Below, in pieces: positions 23,868 to 33,128 of a DNA stretch of 64,000 nt. Where the stretch lies: assembly GCF_002109495.1 (NCBI RefSeq), contig NZ_LVJN01000020.1, positions 167,001-231,000 on the forward strand, given 5' to 3'. The stretch is from Magnetofaba australis IT-1 (GTDB taxonomy: Bacteria > Pseudomonadota > Magnetococcia > Magnetococcales > Magnetococcaceae). The notes beneath the pieces are model-generated. The model saw only the letters and a list, made by a program, of their open reading frames with translations. It was not told where the DNA came from and made no database searches. The translations under genes and the position numbers were made by a program. Numbering within the stretch: position 1 is the stretch's first letter; each line of letters begins with the position of its first letter.

Positions 23868-24172
23868 CGCAAACACTTTTTGAGTTTCCCTGGTTTGAAG
23901 TTTTAGAGCAGTTCGCCGTCCTGCGGACGACGACCCCTCCGGGGCCTGCTCACCGCCGTTTCCCCGACGGCCTCCTTGCGGGCTCGTTGCTTCGAGTGCT
24001 TCCCCAGCTTCTTGCGGGCTCGGACTTTGTTCTATAAGGAAACGGCCAAAGACTACTGCCGAACCGTGGGGCGCCGCCCATTTGATTGTTGATACGGCTT
24101 CGCCTATGGCCGCTGGGGCAGCGGCCCCCAGACACCGCCGCCGATCAGTCGGCGGCCACCTTGACACACCTC
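23868..24172 (-). repeat. Compound repeat with 92-bp family (B), copy 4, reverse
   Basis: On the plus strand: CAAACACTTTTTGAGTTTCC end, TTCGCCGTCCTGCGGACGAC, GCCGTTTCCCC arm at 23955-23965 and GGAAACGGC at 24038-24046. GGGGCGCCGCCC, GCCGCTGGGGCAGCGGCCCC and CGCCGCCGATCAGTCGGCGG follow. One arm has drifted (GTTTCCTT on the element strand), shortening the stem. There is no gene between 23756 and 24200. Confidence 0.85.
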
Positions 24173-24200
24173 TGGGACCGCCACTTTCCCGCACACACTC

Positions 24201-25067
24201 TTAGCCCTTCAGCTTCACCGCCACATCATACATCTCCGACTTCCTGCGCCCCGTCTGCTTGGCCGCCTCCTTGGCCGCTTCCTTTACCGAAAGGCCACTC
24301 TCCAACAGCTCCCTGACCACCTGCTCCGGGTCCAACGCCTGCCTGGCCGCCTCAACATCCGCGCCCGCAATCACCAACACAATCTCCCCACGCGGCGCCT
24401 CCGCAGTGAATTGCTCCGCCAATTCACCCAACGTTCCCCGATGCAGAGTCTCATACAGCTTGGTCAACTCCCGCGCCACACACGCCGGTCGATCCGCCCC
24501 CAACTCTTGCGCAGCAATGTTCAACGTATCCGCCAAGCGGCGCGGCGACTCATACAGAATCAACGTGCGCGGCTCCTGCGCCAAATCGGCGAAAAAAGCC
24601 CGTAACTGACCACTCTTGCGCGGCGGAAAGCCCTCAAAGGCAAATCGGCGCGCATCCAATCCCGAGGCGGTGAGGGCCGGAATCAACGCCGTCGCCCCCG
24701 GCAGCGCCTCCACCCGATAACCCGCATCCACCACCGCACGCACCAGCGGCGCCCCCGGATCGCTGATGCCCGGCGATCCCGCATCGCTCACCAGCGCCAA
24801 CGAACGCCCCGCAGCCAAATCCGCCAATGCCGGGCCGATGCGCGATTGCGCATTATGCTCATGAAACGGACTCATGGGCGTGGCGATGCCGTGATGACCC
24901 AGCAAGCGCGCCGTGTGGCGCGTGTCCTCGGCCAAAATGCGATCTACGCTGTTTAAGATGCGCAAAGCGCGCAAAGTGATGTCCTCCAGGTTGCCGATGG
25001 GGGTCGGAACAAGGTACAAAATGGCAGGGAGGCGGGGATTTTCCCCCTCTTGCGGGGCGTCGTTCAT
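24201..25067 (-). CDS. rsmI: 16S rRNA (cytidine1402-2'-O)-methyltransferase
   Basis: A 288-residue RsmI of the tetrapyrrole-methylase fold. It adds the 2'-O-methyl to C1402 in the decoding centre. Typical blocks are LYLVPTPIGNLEDITLRAL, ILAEDTRHTARLLGHHGI, LVSDAGSPGISDPGAPLVR, LPGATALIPALTASGL and FEGFPPRKSGQL. ATG 25067 is chosen; a TTG 24 bases upstream is in frame. It is divergent from the LpoA-like lipoprotein, a neighbourhood conserved in many gammaproteobacteria. Confidence 0.95.
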   Translation of the reverse strand: MNDAPQEGENPRLPAILYLVPTPIGNLEDITLRALRILNSVDRILAEDTRHTARLLGHHGIATPMSPFHEHNAQSRIGPALADLAAGRSLALVSDAGSPGISDPGAPLVRAVVDAGYRVEALPGATALIPALTASGLDARRFAFEGFPPRKSGQLRAFFADLAQEPRTLILYESPRRLADTLNIAAQELGADRPACVARELTKLYETLHRGTLGELAEQFTAEAPRGEIVLVIAGADVEAARQALDPEQVVRELLESGLSVKEAAKEAAKQTGRRKSEMYDVAVKLKG

Positions 25068-25120
25068 AATGGTGCGGCTCTCCGATTCCAAACTCTCTTT
25101 ATTATTGATTGGTCAACGCC

Positions 25121-27007
25121 ATGGGCTTGTCGCGCGCGCGCACCCTGATTGTCGTCCCCATCGTGCTCCTGAGCATCGTTGTGCTGGGCGGTTGCGTCAA
25201 TGTGAAACTCCCCGGCACAGGCAGCGAGGAGCAGAAGAAAGCCGCCCCAGTGCGCACCGAGGCCGACAAGGCGGCGGAGAAGAAGGCCGCCGAGAAGAAA
25301 AAAGCCGCCGAAGAGCTGGCCAAGAAGATCGAAGAGGAGAAAAAAGCCGCCGAAGCCGCCGCCGCAGAACAGCCTGCTGAAGAGGGCGGCGTGCGCCGGG
25401 TTCCGGCTCCGCCCACCTACATTCCCGAGGTGTTGGGCGAAGACGAGGCGTGGCGCCGCTATCTGAGCCAATATCTGCAACGGGGCGGCGTCGAAGACAC
25501 CATGACGCTGCTCTACAGCTACCCCACCGACGCCCAGTTCAACGACGCCCAGGCCGCCGCCGCCGTGCGCGTCTTCGCTCAGGGCGGGGCCAAGCGGCTG
25601 CAACATCTGATGTCGATTCAGCCCGGCGAACGTCCGTTGCTGCGCCCCTATCTGGCGTTGGCGCTGGGTGACGCCCTGTGGCGTGAACAGGATGGCATTG
25701 GCGCGCAGCAGATGTGGAAACAGGCGGCCAAGGAGAGCGGTTGGACGCCGCTCCAGCGCGAGGCGCGCAAACGGTTGAATCCGCCCGAGGGCAAACCGGC
25801 CATCACGTTGGGCCTGCTGCTGCCGCTCTCGGGCAAGTATGAGGCGCTGGGGCGCAACCTGCTGCACGCGGCGCAACTGGCGCAACGGGACTACGCCGAT
25901 GCGGGCATTGGTTTGTTGATTCGGGATACCGCTGGCGATGTCCAGGCCGCCCAGGCCGCCGCCACGGAGTTGATCGAAGCCGGGGTGGACGCCATCGTCG
26001 GCCCGCTGTTCCACGATCCGGCGCGGGCGGCGGTGGAGTTGGCGGTCAATAGCGCGATTCCCATCATGCCGCTCAACCCGCGCCCTGATCTGACCGTGTT
26101 CGATGATGACAATCCCGAGACCCAACGTCTGCTGTATCAGAACGCCTTTAACGCCGAGCAGCAGGCGCGGGATATGGCCCGTTACGCCATCGAGCGCGAT
26201 AAGCGGCGGCGCGTGGCGATTCTCGCCCCGGACAGCGAACAGGGTCGCATGCTGGCTGAAGCGTTTGCCGATGAGGCCAAGCGTCTGGGCGCGGGTGTGG
26301 TGGGGCCGGACTACTTTCCCCGCGATACCCGTGACTTCTCACCGTGGCTCAAGCAGTTGGGCCATATTGATAAAGAGGCCATCGCGCGGCGCATGCGCAC
26401 AGCGCGCAAGGCCCAGGCGCTGGATCCGGCGGATTCGGCGCAGACGGAAGAGGTTGACGACATTCCGCCCTGGTATGCCTTTGACGCGCTCTATCTGCCC
26501 GGTTCTGCGGCCCATGGGCGTCTGATGGCGCCGCAGTTGGCGTTCTACGACATTCACATTCCGCAGACGGCGCTGTTGGGCGCGGTGGGGTGGAACAGTC
26601 CGCATCTTTTGAGCGCCGGGGCGGAGTATCTGAAGGGCGCGGTGTTCCCTGACGCCGATGAGGCGCGTGCGGGGGCGTTCCACGCCGCTTATAGCAAAGC
26701 GTGGGGCGAGCGTCCGTCGAATCTGGCGGCGCTGGCGTATGATGCGGTGGCGGTGGCGGCGCAGAGCTTCCGCGAACTGCGCATGGCGCAGGCCCAGACC
26801 ACCCAGGGCTGGACTGGATTATTGTTGCGCGATGCGGGCTTTAGCGGCGCATTGGGCGGATTGCGTTTTGGCGCGGATGGACGGAGCGCGCGGGACTTTA
26901 CGCTGTATCAGGTGGAGGAGGAGGGGATCGCGCCGTTGGATGCGCCCGCCAAGCCCAAAGCCGAGGCGCAGGCGACGACAAGCCCGCAGCCCACAAGCGG
27001 CGGATAA
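25121..27007 (+). CDS. LpoA/LppC-like outer-membrane lipoprotein (penicillin-binding protein activator)
   Basis: A 628-residue lipoprotein. The lipobox VVLGGC puts the lipidated Cys near residue 25. An Ala/Lys/Glu-rich coiled coil follows (residues about 38-90), then a TPR-like helical part and a type 1 periplasmic-binding fold from about residue 230 (TLGLLLPLSGKYEALGRNLLHAA, VDAIVGPLFHDPARA). In gammaproteobacteria LpoA activates PBP1A from the outer membrane; the long charged linker could span the periplasm. ATG 25121 is preferred to the TTG 12 bases before. Position beside rsmI supports the assignment. Confidence 0.85.
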   Translation: MGLSRARTLIVVPIVLLSIVVLGGCVNVKLPGTGSEEQKKAAPVRTEADKAAEKKAAEKKKAAEELAKKIEEEKKAAEAAAAEQPAEEGGVRRVPAPPTYIPEVLGEDEAWRRYLSQYLQRGGVEDTMTLLYSYPTDAQFNDAQAAAAVRVFAQGGAKRLQHLMSIQPGERPLLRPYLALALGDALWREQDGIGAQQMWKQAAKESGWTPLQREARKRLNPPEGKPAITLGLLLPLSGKYEALGRNLLHAAQLAQRDYADAGIGLLIRDTAGDVQAAQAAATELIEAGVDAIVGPLFHDPARAAVELAVNSAIPIMPLNPRPDLTVFDDDNPETQRLLYQNAFNAEQQARDMARYAIERDKRRRVAILAPDSEQGRMLAEAFADEAKRLGAGVVGPDYFPRDTRDFSPWLKQLGHIDKEAIARRMRTARKAQALDPADSAQTEEVDDIPPWYAFDALYLPGSAAHGRLMAPQLAFYDIHIPQTALLGAVGWNSPHLLSAGAEYLKGAVFPDADEARAGAFHAAYSKAWGERPSNLAALAYDAVAVAAQSFRELRMAQAQTTQGWTGLLLRDAGFSGALGGLRFGADGRSARDFTLYQVEEEGIAPLDAPAKPKAEAQATTSPQPTSGG

Positions 27008-27037
27008 GAGCAGAATTCAAGGCCAGCACGGAGCCGC

Positions 27038-27310
27038 CAAGGTAGCCGCCGACTGGTCGGCGGCGGGGTCTGGGGGCCGCTGCCCCCAGCGGGGTGTGGG
27101 GCGGCGCCCCACGGTGTGGCAGTAGTCTTTTGCCGTTTCCCCGCAAAAAGAGTGCGACCCAGTGGTGGTGGGTGGACACTCGAAGCAGAGAGCCAGCAAG
27201 GAGGCCGTCGGGGAAACGGCAGGTGAGCAGGCCCCGGAGGGGCCGTCGTCCGCAGGACGGCGAACTGCTCTAAAACTTGAAGCATGAGAAAGTCAAAAAG
27301 TGTTTGAGTT
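27038..27310 (+). repeat. Compound repeat with 92-bp family (B), copy 5
   Basis: GCCGCCGACTGGTCGGCGGC, GGGGGCCGCTGCCCCC and GTGGGGCGGCGCCCCAC hairpins, arm GCCGTTTCCCC at 27132-27142 and GGGGAAACGGC at 27210-27220 (89 bp). GGTGAGCAGGCCCC, GGAGGGGCC and GTCGTCCGCAGGACGGCGAA follow, and it ends near AAAGTCAAAAAGTGTTTG. It faces copy 6 across the AT-rich gene. Confidence 0.88.
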
Positions 27311-27493
27311 AAATGTTACAGTGGTAGTGACTAAATATCGAATTTTAGTTTAATTTTAGGGAGTTCCCTGATTTGCAGATTTCAGCACCCACCGAAGAAA
27401 ATAAGTGACGAGCTCGAAAAATTATTCTCAATATAATCTAATAATTCTATAAATAATTGAAATGCTGATAGGAGGAGTGCTATTCAGGGGTAG

Positions 27494-28096
27494 ATGGTAA
27501 TGAAGACAATTATTGATATTATGATTTATATTTACTTCCCTCTGAAGTCAGCAGAGGCAATAGTTGTTGAATGCGAGAGCAAGGCGACAGGTGAAGTCGT
27601 TTGGAGAAGCGATCGTTGTAAATCAAGTGAAACGCCAAAACGTAATACAAGGAAAGTAGATCAGAAGATCCCTGTAAGAGAAACGTCTGACTTAGATAAT
27701 CTGACTGATCAGATAATGAAATATCAGGCGGATTTTGAACATAATAAAAGAGTTATGAAAAGTGAATATAATAAAATGAAATTGAGAGCAAATCACTGGC
27801 TGGCAATATTCAGAAAAGACTTGGACAATTATAATAGGCTGTATGCACGTTATCTGGCTGCTGAAAGTGAGTACGAGAGGTACTGGAAGAAATGGTCACG
27901 TGATATATTTAATGATGTGAATTACACAAGATATCTAAATAAAGAAAAAATTATGAAGCGCGCTAAAGCAAGATCGAATGAAGCACTCACGAAAGCATGC
28001 AATACGAAAAGTAAAATACACTTCATGCAAAGCAATGCAGAATTCATTTGTTATGAAGGGGATGTCGCAGATGTCAGTAAATACATCTTTGAGTGA
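27494..28096 (+). CDS. Unknown AT-rich orphan gene
   Basis: A 200-residue Lys/Arg/Asn-rich protein in DNA far more AT-rich than its neighbours, with codons such as AAA, AAT and ATA. A hydrophobic N-terminus (IIDIMIYIYFPLKSAEA) may be a signal peptide; the segment ECESKATGEVVWRSDRC with a Cys pair recalls the DUF4124 start, and the rest is helical (QADFEHNKRVMKSEYNKMK). AGGAGG is about 18 bases before ATG 27494, rather far. Family B repeats in opposite orientations flank it at 27038-27310 and 28137-28408, consistent with transfer. Function is unknown. Confidence 0.6.
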   Translation: MVMKTIIDIMIYIYFPLKSAEAIVVECESKATGEVVWRSDRCKSSETPKRNTRKVDQKIPVRETSDLDNLTDQIMKYQADFEHNKRVMKSEYNKMKLRANHWLAIFRKDLDNYNRLYARYLAAESEYERYWKKWSRDIFNDVNYTRYLNKEKIMKRAKARSNEALTKACNTKSKIHFMQSNAEFICYEGDVADVSKYIFE

Positions 28097-28136
28097 AAAA
28101 TAATAATAAATTCAGGGAGGATTTATTTTATTCCCG

Positions 28137-28408
28137 CCCGCAAAGACTCTATTAACTTTCCCAAGATTCGAATTCTACAGCAGTTCGCCGTCCTGCGGAC
28201 GACGGCGCTTTGCGCCTGCTCACCTGCCGTTTCCCCGACGGCCTCCTTGCTGGCTCACCGTTTCGTGCTTTTCTCTAACTTCCTACTGGCTCACACTCTC
28301 TTCAATGGGGAAACGGCAAAAGACACTGCCACACCGTGGGGCGCCGCCCCACACCCCGCTGGGGGCAGCGGCCCCCAGACCCCGTCGCCGACCAGTCGGC
28401 GGCCAAGT
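28137..28408 (-). repeat. Compound repeat with 92-bp family (B), copy 6, reverse
   Basis: On the plus strand: CCGCAAAGACTC end, CAGTTCGCCGTCCTGCGGAC, GCCGTTTCCCC at 28226-28236 and GGGGAAACGGC at 28307-28317, 92 bp apart. GTGGGGCGCCGCCCCAC, GGGGGCAGCGGCCCCC and CGCCGACCAGTCGGCGGCC follow. Confidence 0.88.
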
Positions 28409-28436
28409 TTTCCATCGTGCGTGCCCGGGCAAACGA

Positions 28437-28467
28437 AAAAGGGGCGGCTGATTTCAGCCGCCCCCTT
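28437..28467 (-). terminator. Rho-independent terminator after antiporter gene
   Basis: On the minus strand GGGGCGGCTGA and TCAGCCGCCCC pair with almost no loop, followed by TTTTTCG. It lies a few bases beyond the stop of the antiporter at 28474. Confidence 0.88.
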
Positions 28468-28473
28468 GTGTAC

Positions 28474-29748
28474 TCAGTGCCCGTGGGCCTCGTCCGGGGC
28501 GTCATCCCCCGGCTTGAACAGCAGCAAGCCAACGGTCGTGGCCAGGTTCAACAAGCCAATAGCCATGATGCAGGCCAAGAACAGCACCGAATCATCCGGC
28601 AACGCATCGGCGTTGATGGAGAGCACCACAAAGGCGATCACATCCCGGGGCATCATGCACACCCCCAGCAACTTGCCATTGGCGTGATCCAACCCCACCC
28701 AGCGGCCCGAGGAGTAGGCCGAGATGTACTGCATCACCGCCACCAGGGCGAAGATCACAAAGCCCGCCCAAATCGCCGCCGGTGTGAGCAGGGTGACGTC
28801 CAGATGCAGCCCCAGATAGAGGAAGAAGAAGGGCTCGATGTTGTGCACAATGGGGTGCAACGTGGCTTCGAAGTTGTCGAAGGTGGGGGCGTGGCGATCC
28901 TCACGGCACTTCTCAGTGTTGTAGAACAGATCGCGCTTGAACAGAATCCCCACCATGAGAGCGGAGATGGCGTAGTGGACGTGGAACACCACCTCGCCAA
29001 AGAAGATCACCACCGCCAAAATCAGAATGATGAAGGAGGGGGTGATGCCATGCTCATAGAAGATGCGGGTGAAATTGTGCAGATCCACAAAACCGTCGCG
29101 GTGAGGCTTGGGGTCGATGAGCCAGGAGAGCAGGAAGATCAGGCCGAAGAAGAGCAGCACCATGCCCACTTTGCTGCCCACCTCCATGGCCACGGCGCTG
29201 GCGCTGGCGCTCTCGCCGCCGCCCGCCGCCGCCGCCAGCAGAATGGCGGTGAAAGTGCCCACCAGCGAGGCCAGCACGTCATCGGTGGTGGCCGCGGCAA
29301 TGGCGGACTTGGCCGCCGGACTGCTGATCAGTCGCCGCGAACGCAATAGCCCCAGGGTGAACGGCAGCGCCGTGGCGGTGAACACCGCGCCCGCCACCAC
29401 CGCCTCCTGCATGGTCAGCCCGAGGATGAAATTGACCGCTACAAAGGCGCCGATCCAAGGCCCCATGGCGGCGACCACCGCCACGCGCATGTTCTTGACC
29501 ACGCTGCGGAAGAATTCCGAAACGCTGGACTCGCCCAAGCCGGTGTGGAACATCACCAGGGTGATGGCCACCATGGAGAGCGCCTCCAAAGTGTGATTGT
29601 CCTTGTTCATCACGCCGGTGGCGGCGAAGCCGGCGCCGACGATCATGAACAGCAAGGGTTCGGGCACGCGGATATAGCGCGAGATCAGGCGCACGCTCAG
29701 GAGAATGCCCGCGCCCGCCATGAGGGTGTAGTAAAATTGTAATTCCAT
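28474..29748 (-). CDS. CPA2-family cation:proton antiporter
   Basis: A 424-residue protein of 12-13 membrane segments like the Kef/NapA-type exchangers: VPEPLLFMIVGAGF, LVMFHTGLGESS, VAGAVFTATALPFTLGLL, AAATTDDVLASLVGTFTAILL (the unwound-helix TDD site), LHPIVHNIEPFFFLYLGLHLD and MMPRDVIAFVVL. It would swap Na+ or K+ for H+. The soluble TrkA-N gating domain of KefB/C is absent. ATG 29748 follows AAGGATATTCCC. It is divergent from the SGNH gene. Confidence 0.88.
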   Translation of the reverse strand: MELQFYYTLMAGAGILLSVRLISRYIRVPEPLLFMIVGAGFAATGVMNKDNHTLEALSMVAITLVMFHTGLGESSVSEFFRSVVKNMRVAVVAAMGPWIGAFVAVNFILGLTMQEAVVAGAVFTATALPFTLGLLRSRRLISSPAAKSAIAAATTDDVLASLVGTFTAILLAAAAGGGESASASAVAMEVGSKVGMVLLFFGLIFLLSWLIDPKPHRDGFVDLHNFTRIFYEHGITPSFIILILAVVIFFGEVVFHVHYAISALMVGILFKRDLFYNTEKCREDRHAPTFDNFEATLHPIVHNIEPFFFLYLGLHLDVTLLTPAAIWAGFVIFALVAVMQYISAYSSGRWVGLDHANGKLLGVCMMPRDVIAFVVLSINADALPDDSVLFLACIMAIGLLNLATTVGLLLFKPGDDAPDEAHGH

Positions 29749-29938
29749 GGGAATATCCTTATGGACGGCCAGTGTTCAGACGCAACAAATGCGCGAAAAA
29801 TGCGTATTTGACGGGAATTGGGGAGGCGCGTCAATAGGGATTGCGCCCCACGCTTTGCCCGAGAGGGATTTCCCGGTCATACTGGAGGCGTTTGCAGAGG
29901 GGATCTTTTGTTCAGGAAGCATTGCCAGAGGTGACGAT

Positions 29939-31066
29939 TTGAACCCGCGTGCGATCATACCTGGTGTGGCCATCGGCATCTCGCTGAGCGCCGCGTTGTT
30001 GCTGGCCGAAGGCGCCTATCGCTTGTGGAAGGGCGCGCCGCTGTGGGGCGTGGGCGACGACGCGGCGCAGCCGCGCATCGACTGCGGCAACCGCTTTGAT
30101 CCCGACCTGGGCTGGAAGCCTCTGCCCGGGTTGAAAGGGATCAATGGCGAGGGCGCGCCGGTGGCCATTGGCGCCGACGGCCTGCGCCGCAACGAGGGCG
30201 GGTGGGATGAGCGCTCCCCCGCCTATCTGGCGGTGGGCGACAGCTATACGTTTGGCGATCAGGTGGGCGATCGTGAGTCATGGCCCGCCTATTTGGAGAC
30301 ACTGTTGGGCCAGCGAGTGGGCAACGGCGGCGTGTGCGGCTATGGCGTGGGGCAGGCCGGGCGTCGCTTGCAGAGCTTGCTGCAACAGGATGGCGCGGCG
30401 CCGCAGGGGATTCTGTTCGGCGTGATCCCCACCGACTTGTGGCGCACTCAGGCCAAGGCCTTTTATGGGCGTCCCAAACCCTACTACAGCTTGGAAAACG
30501 GCCAACTGGCGTGGCATGCCGAGGCGCTCAACGTCGGCCCGCCGCCGACCCATCCCACCGAGACGCTGAGCTTTATGGATCGGCATAGCCTGTTGTGGCG
30601 CGCGCTGCCCAGCCCCACGGCGCTGTGGGAGAAGATTCAGACCCGCATCGCCCTGCAGCGGGGCGAGGCCCACGCCAACGCCCATGAGCAGGGGCCGGAG
30701 GTGGCCTGTGCGGTGATCGTGGAGGCCGCCCGCGCCGCCAAACAGGCTGGACGCACCTTCCATCTGATCGTGCAGTACAAACTCAAGGATGTGATCCTGC
30801 GCGACAAGCTCGAACGCGGCGCCACCACCGCCGACGCCGATCAGGACGCCGCCTCCGTCGCCGCCATGAGCCGGGTGATGAGCTGCGTGGAAGAGGCCGA
30901 GACCGGCGCCGATGTGCTCGATAGCTACCCCATGCTGCATAAGGTGTGGCGCGAACAGGGCATGGGCGCCATCGCCGCCCTCTACCACGACCACATGAGC
31001 GCGGCTGGCAATCGCATGACCGCGCAGTGGATCGCCGACCACCTGCGCGGCGAGGCCGCGCCATGA
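29939..31066 (+). CDS. SGNH/GDSL-type hydrolase domain protein, membrane anchored
   Basis: About 375 residues. An N-terminal hydrophobic helix (IIPGVAIGISLSAALLLAEGAY) anchors a domain with the SGNH block I motif AVGDSYTFGDQV (Ser nucleophile), Gly in YGVGQAG, an LFGVIPTDLW block and a C-terminal DHMSAAGNRM with the Asp-x2-His-like end. Such proteins deacetylate or acylate surface polysaccharides. TTG 29939 follows AGAGGTGACGAT and begins just before the helix; longer starts lack support. It overlaps the next gene by ATGA, so the two are co-translated. Confidence 0.72.
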   Translation: MNPRAIIPGVAIGISLSAALLLAEGAYRLWKGAPLWGVGDDAAQPRIDCGNRFDPDLGWKPLPGLKGINGEGAPVAIGADGLRRNEGGWDERSPAYLAVGDSYTFGDQVGDRESWPAYLETLLGQRVGNGGVCGYGVGQAGRRLQSLLQQDGAAPQGILFGVIPTDLWRTQAKAFYGRPKPYYSLENGQLAWHAEALNVGPPPTHPTETLSFMDRHSLLWRALPSPTALWEKIQTRIALQRGEAHANAHEQGPEVACAVIVEAARAAKQAGRTFHLIVQYKLKDVILRDKLERGATTADADQDAASVAAMSRVMSCVEEAETGADVLDSYPMLHKVWREQGMGAIAALYHDHMSAAGNRMTAQWIADHLRGEAAP

Positions 31067-33090
31067 GCCGCGCCGCCCAGATCGGCTGGATTGTGCTGAT
31101 ATTGATTGTCGGCGCCGGGCTGCGCATCTGGCTCTATCAGGAGCCGGTTAACAGCGACGACGTCAGCTACTGGCAGATGGTCAACACGCCGGGTCCGGCG
31201 GAGACCAGCCACAACAGCCTGCGCGGCATCGTGCGTCTGGTCGCTGAAATTCCCGCCCACTTCACCGGCTACACTCTCACCGGATTCTACGCCGCCGCCG
31301 CGCTGATGGCGGCGCTGGGCTACTTCGGTCTGGTGCTGTTCACCCGCGTCTACGCCCCGGCGGCGGCGCTGCCGTGGACTCTGGCGTTGTGGGCGGGCAG
31401 CTATATCTTCATCCTCACCGACACCCGCCTGCTGCCCGACAATATGGGCATGGGCCTGGCGTTGGGCGCGTTGGGCGCATTGGGCTACGGCGCGGGCATC
31501 CGCAGCGGCCAGACCGGGCGTGACCCGGAGTGCGAGTGCACCACCCGCGCCATGGGCATTCTCGCCGGATTGCTGCTGTGGGCGGCTCTGAGCGCGCGGG
31601 TCACTTTCGTATTCTACTGGTTTGCGGTTCCCTTCATCCTCTGGGTGGCGGGGCGTCCGTGGCGTCTGCTGCTGGGCTTGTTGTTGGGTCTGGCCATCGG
31701 CGGCGCGGCGGAGGCGCTGTGGCTCAAGTGGGAGTATGGCGATCCGCTGATCCGCCTCAAGGTGGTGCTGGGCTATGGCGGCGATGTGGCCTCCAACGTC
31801 TTCTTCAAGCAGCAGACCTGGGCCTCCATGTTGATCCGCTATCCGTGGATGCTGCGCATCACCGGCTCGGCGGAGGTGTTCTGGCATCTGTTGGGGATCC
31901 TGGGCGGGCTGTGGTGGCTGTGGCGCTGGCGCGGCGACCCGGCGGCGCGCATCAAGGCGGCGGCGCTGGCTTTCGCCTTTGGCGGCATCGCCTTTGGCGT
32001 GACGCGGTTTGATCCGCCCGCGCCCATCATGCAGGAGAAGGTGCGCTACTACGCCACCTGCGCGCCGCTGTTCTATCTGGCCGCTGTCGAAGGCGCGCTG
32101 GCGCTGTGGGCGCTGGGCTGGCGACGGCTGCGCCAGGGGGTGGCGGCGGTGGCGGCGATTCTGGCGCTGTTCAACCTCACCGTGATCAGCCAGCACCGCC
32201 ATCTGGCGCGCAACGGCGCCGACTACTACACCGCCAGCGCGGCGGCCATCAAACGCCATCAAGCCGAGATCGGCGCGCCCAAGAACGTGATCATGGCCCC
32301 CTCCAGCGCGCGCATGGCCAAGCTGTTTCTGCCTCAAAGCGAAGGGTGGCGGCATCTGAAGATCGACCAACAGACCGATGCCCCCGCCTATCGCATCATC
32401 GACTGGCGGCGCATCCACTACTATGCGCGTCAGCCCAAGTTCATCCACGACCCCTTCTATGAGTGGCCGCTGCAGACCATCAACAACGAGGCGATGGTGC
32501 AGCGCCATGTCAATCATGGACGCTTCACCGATGTGTTCTGGCGTGATGCGCAGCCGCTGGCGCGCAAAGAGGTTTCATTAAACGCCGCGCTCAACAGCCG
32601 ACAGGGCGCGGCCTGGATTCTGCAATCGCCGGAGGGCGCGCTGCGCACTCTGCGCACGCCGACGGCGCTATCGCCGTTGACGCTGAAGCGGGGGGAGACG
32701 CTGCGCATCGATGCGGTGGGCGATGATGCGCAAAACCCCTTGTTGCTGGCGCGGCAGTTGGCGACGTGGAGTCCAGATGGCGCGCAGGGCGGCGGCGCGT
32801 TGCTGACCTGGACTTTCCGTCTCTCGGCGCCGGGGTCGGACAAGCGCCAGCTCACCGGATTCCTTGAGGCGCGCTTGATTGATGCCCAGGGGCGCGCCAC
32901 GCCGTTGGGGCTGGCTTACGCCGATGAACAGCCCAGCCGCATCACCCTGTGGCGTCTGCTGGCCGATCCCACACAGATGCGCGCGGTGGAGTTGACGGTG
33001 AAGAAGGGACCGATGCAGCTGCATGGCGTGCGTCTGCGCGCCCAGCGGCCCGATGCGCGGGATCGCTTCTGGATGGCGGGGACGCAGTAA
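31063..33090 (+). CDS. GT39/ArnT-like membrane glycosyltransferase
   Basis: A 675-residue GT-C type protein with about ten membrane segments in the first 430 residues. The NSDDVSYWQM segment after the first helix carries the Asp-Asp/Asp-Glu pair typical of the first external loop of PMT/ArnT enzymes. The C-terminal 230 residues are soluble, with a DWRRIHYYARQPKF block and a beta-rich end. It likely uses a lipid-linked sugar to glycosylate a surface molecule. ATG 31063 overlaps the stop of the SGNH gene (ATGA). Its acceptor and donor are unknown. Confidence 0.78.
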   Translation: MSRAAQIGWIVLILIVGAGLRIWLYQEPVNSDDVSYWQMVNTPGPAETSHNSLRGIVRLVAEIPAHFTGYTLTGFYAAAALMAALGYFGLVLFTRVYAPAAALPWTLALWAGSYIFILTDTRLLPDNMGMGLALGALGALGYGAGIRSGQTGRDPECECTTRAMGILAGLLLWAALSARVTFVFYWFAVPFILWVAGRPWRLLLGLLLGLAIGGAAEALWLKWEYGDPLIRLKVVLGYGGDVASNVFFKQQTWASMLIRYPWMLRITGSAEVFWHLLGILGGLWWLWRWRGDPAARIKAAALAFAFGGIAFGVTRFDPPAPIMQEKVRYYATCAPLFYLAAVEGALALWALGWRRLRQGVAAVAAILALFNLTVISQHRHLARNGADYYTASAAAIKRHQAEIGAPKNVIMAPSSARMAKLFLPQSEGWRHLKIDQQTDAPAYRIIDWRRIHYYARQPKFIHDPFYEWPLQTINNEAMVQRHVNHGRFTDVFWRDAQPLARKEVSLNAALNSRQGAAWILQSPEGALRTLRTPTALSPLTLKRGETLRIDAVGDDAQNPLLLARQLATWSPDGAQGGGALLTWTFRLSAPGSDKRQLTGFLEARLIDAQGRATPLGLAYADEQPSRITLWRLLADPTQMRAVELTVKKGPMQLHGVRLRAQRPDARDRFWMAGTQ

Positions 33091-33128
33091 CTTCCCGCAT
33101 GGGGAGTCGAATAGAGCGGGTCGCAACC

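Noticed and set aside
27038-28408. Insertion sequence around the AT-rich gene
   Set aside because: No transposase, target duplication or terminal inverted repeats of an IS are visible; only the 92-bp family copies flank it.
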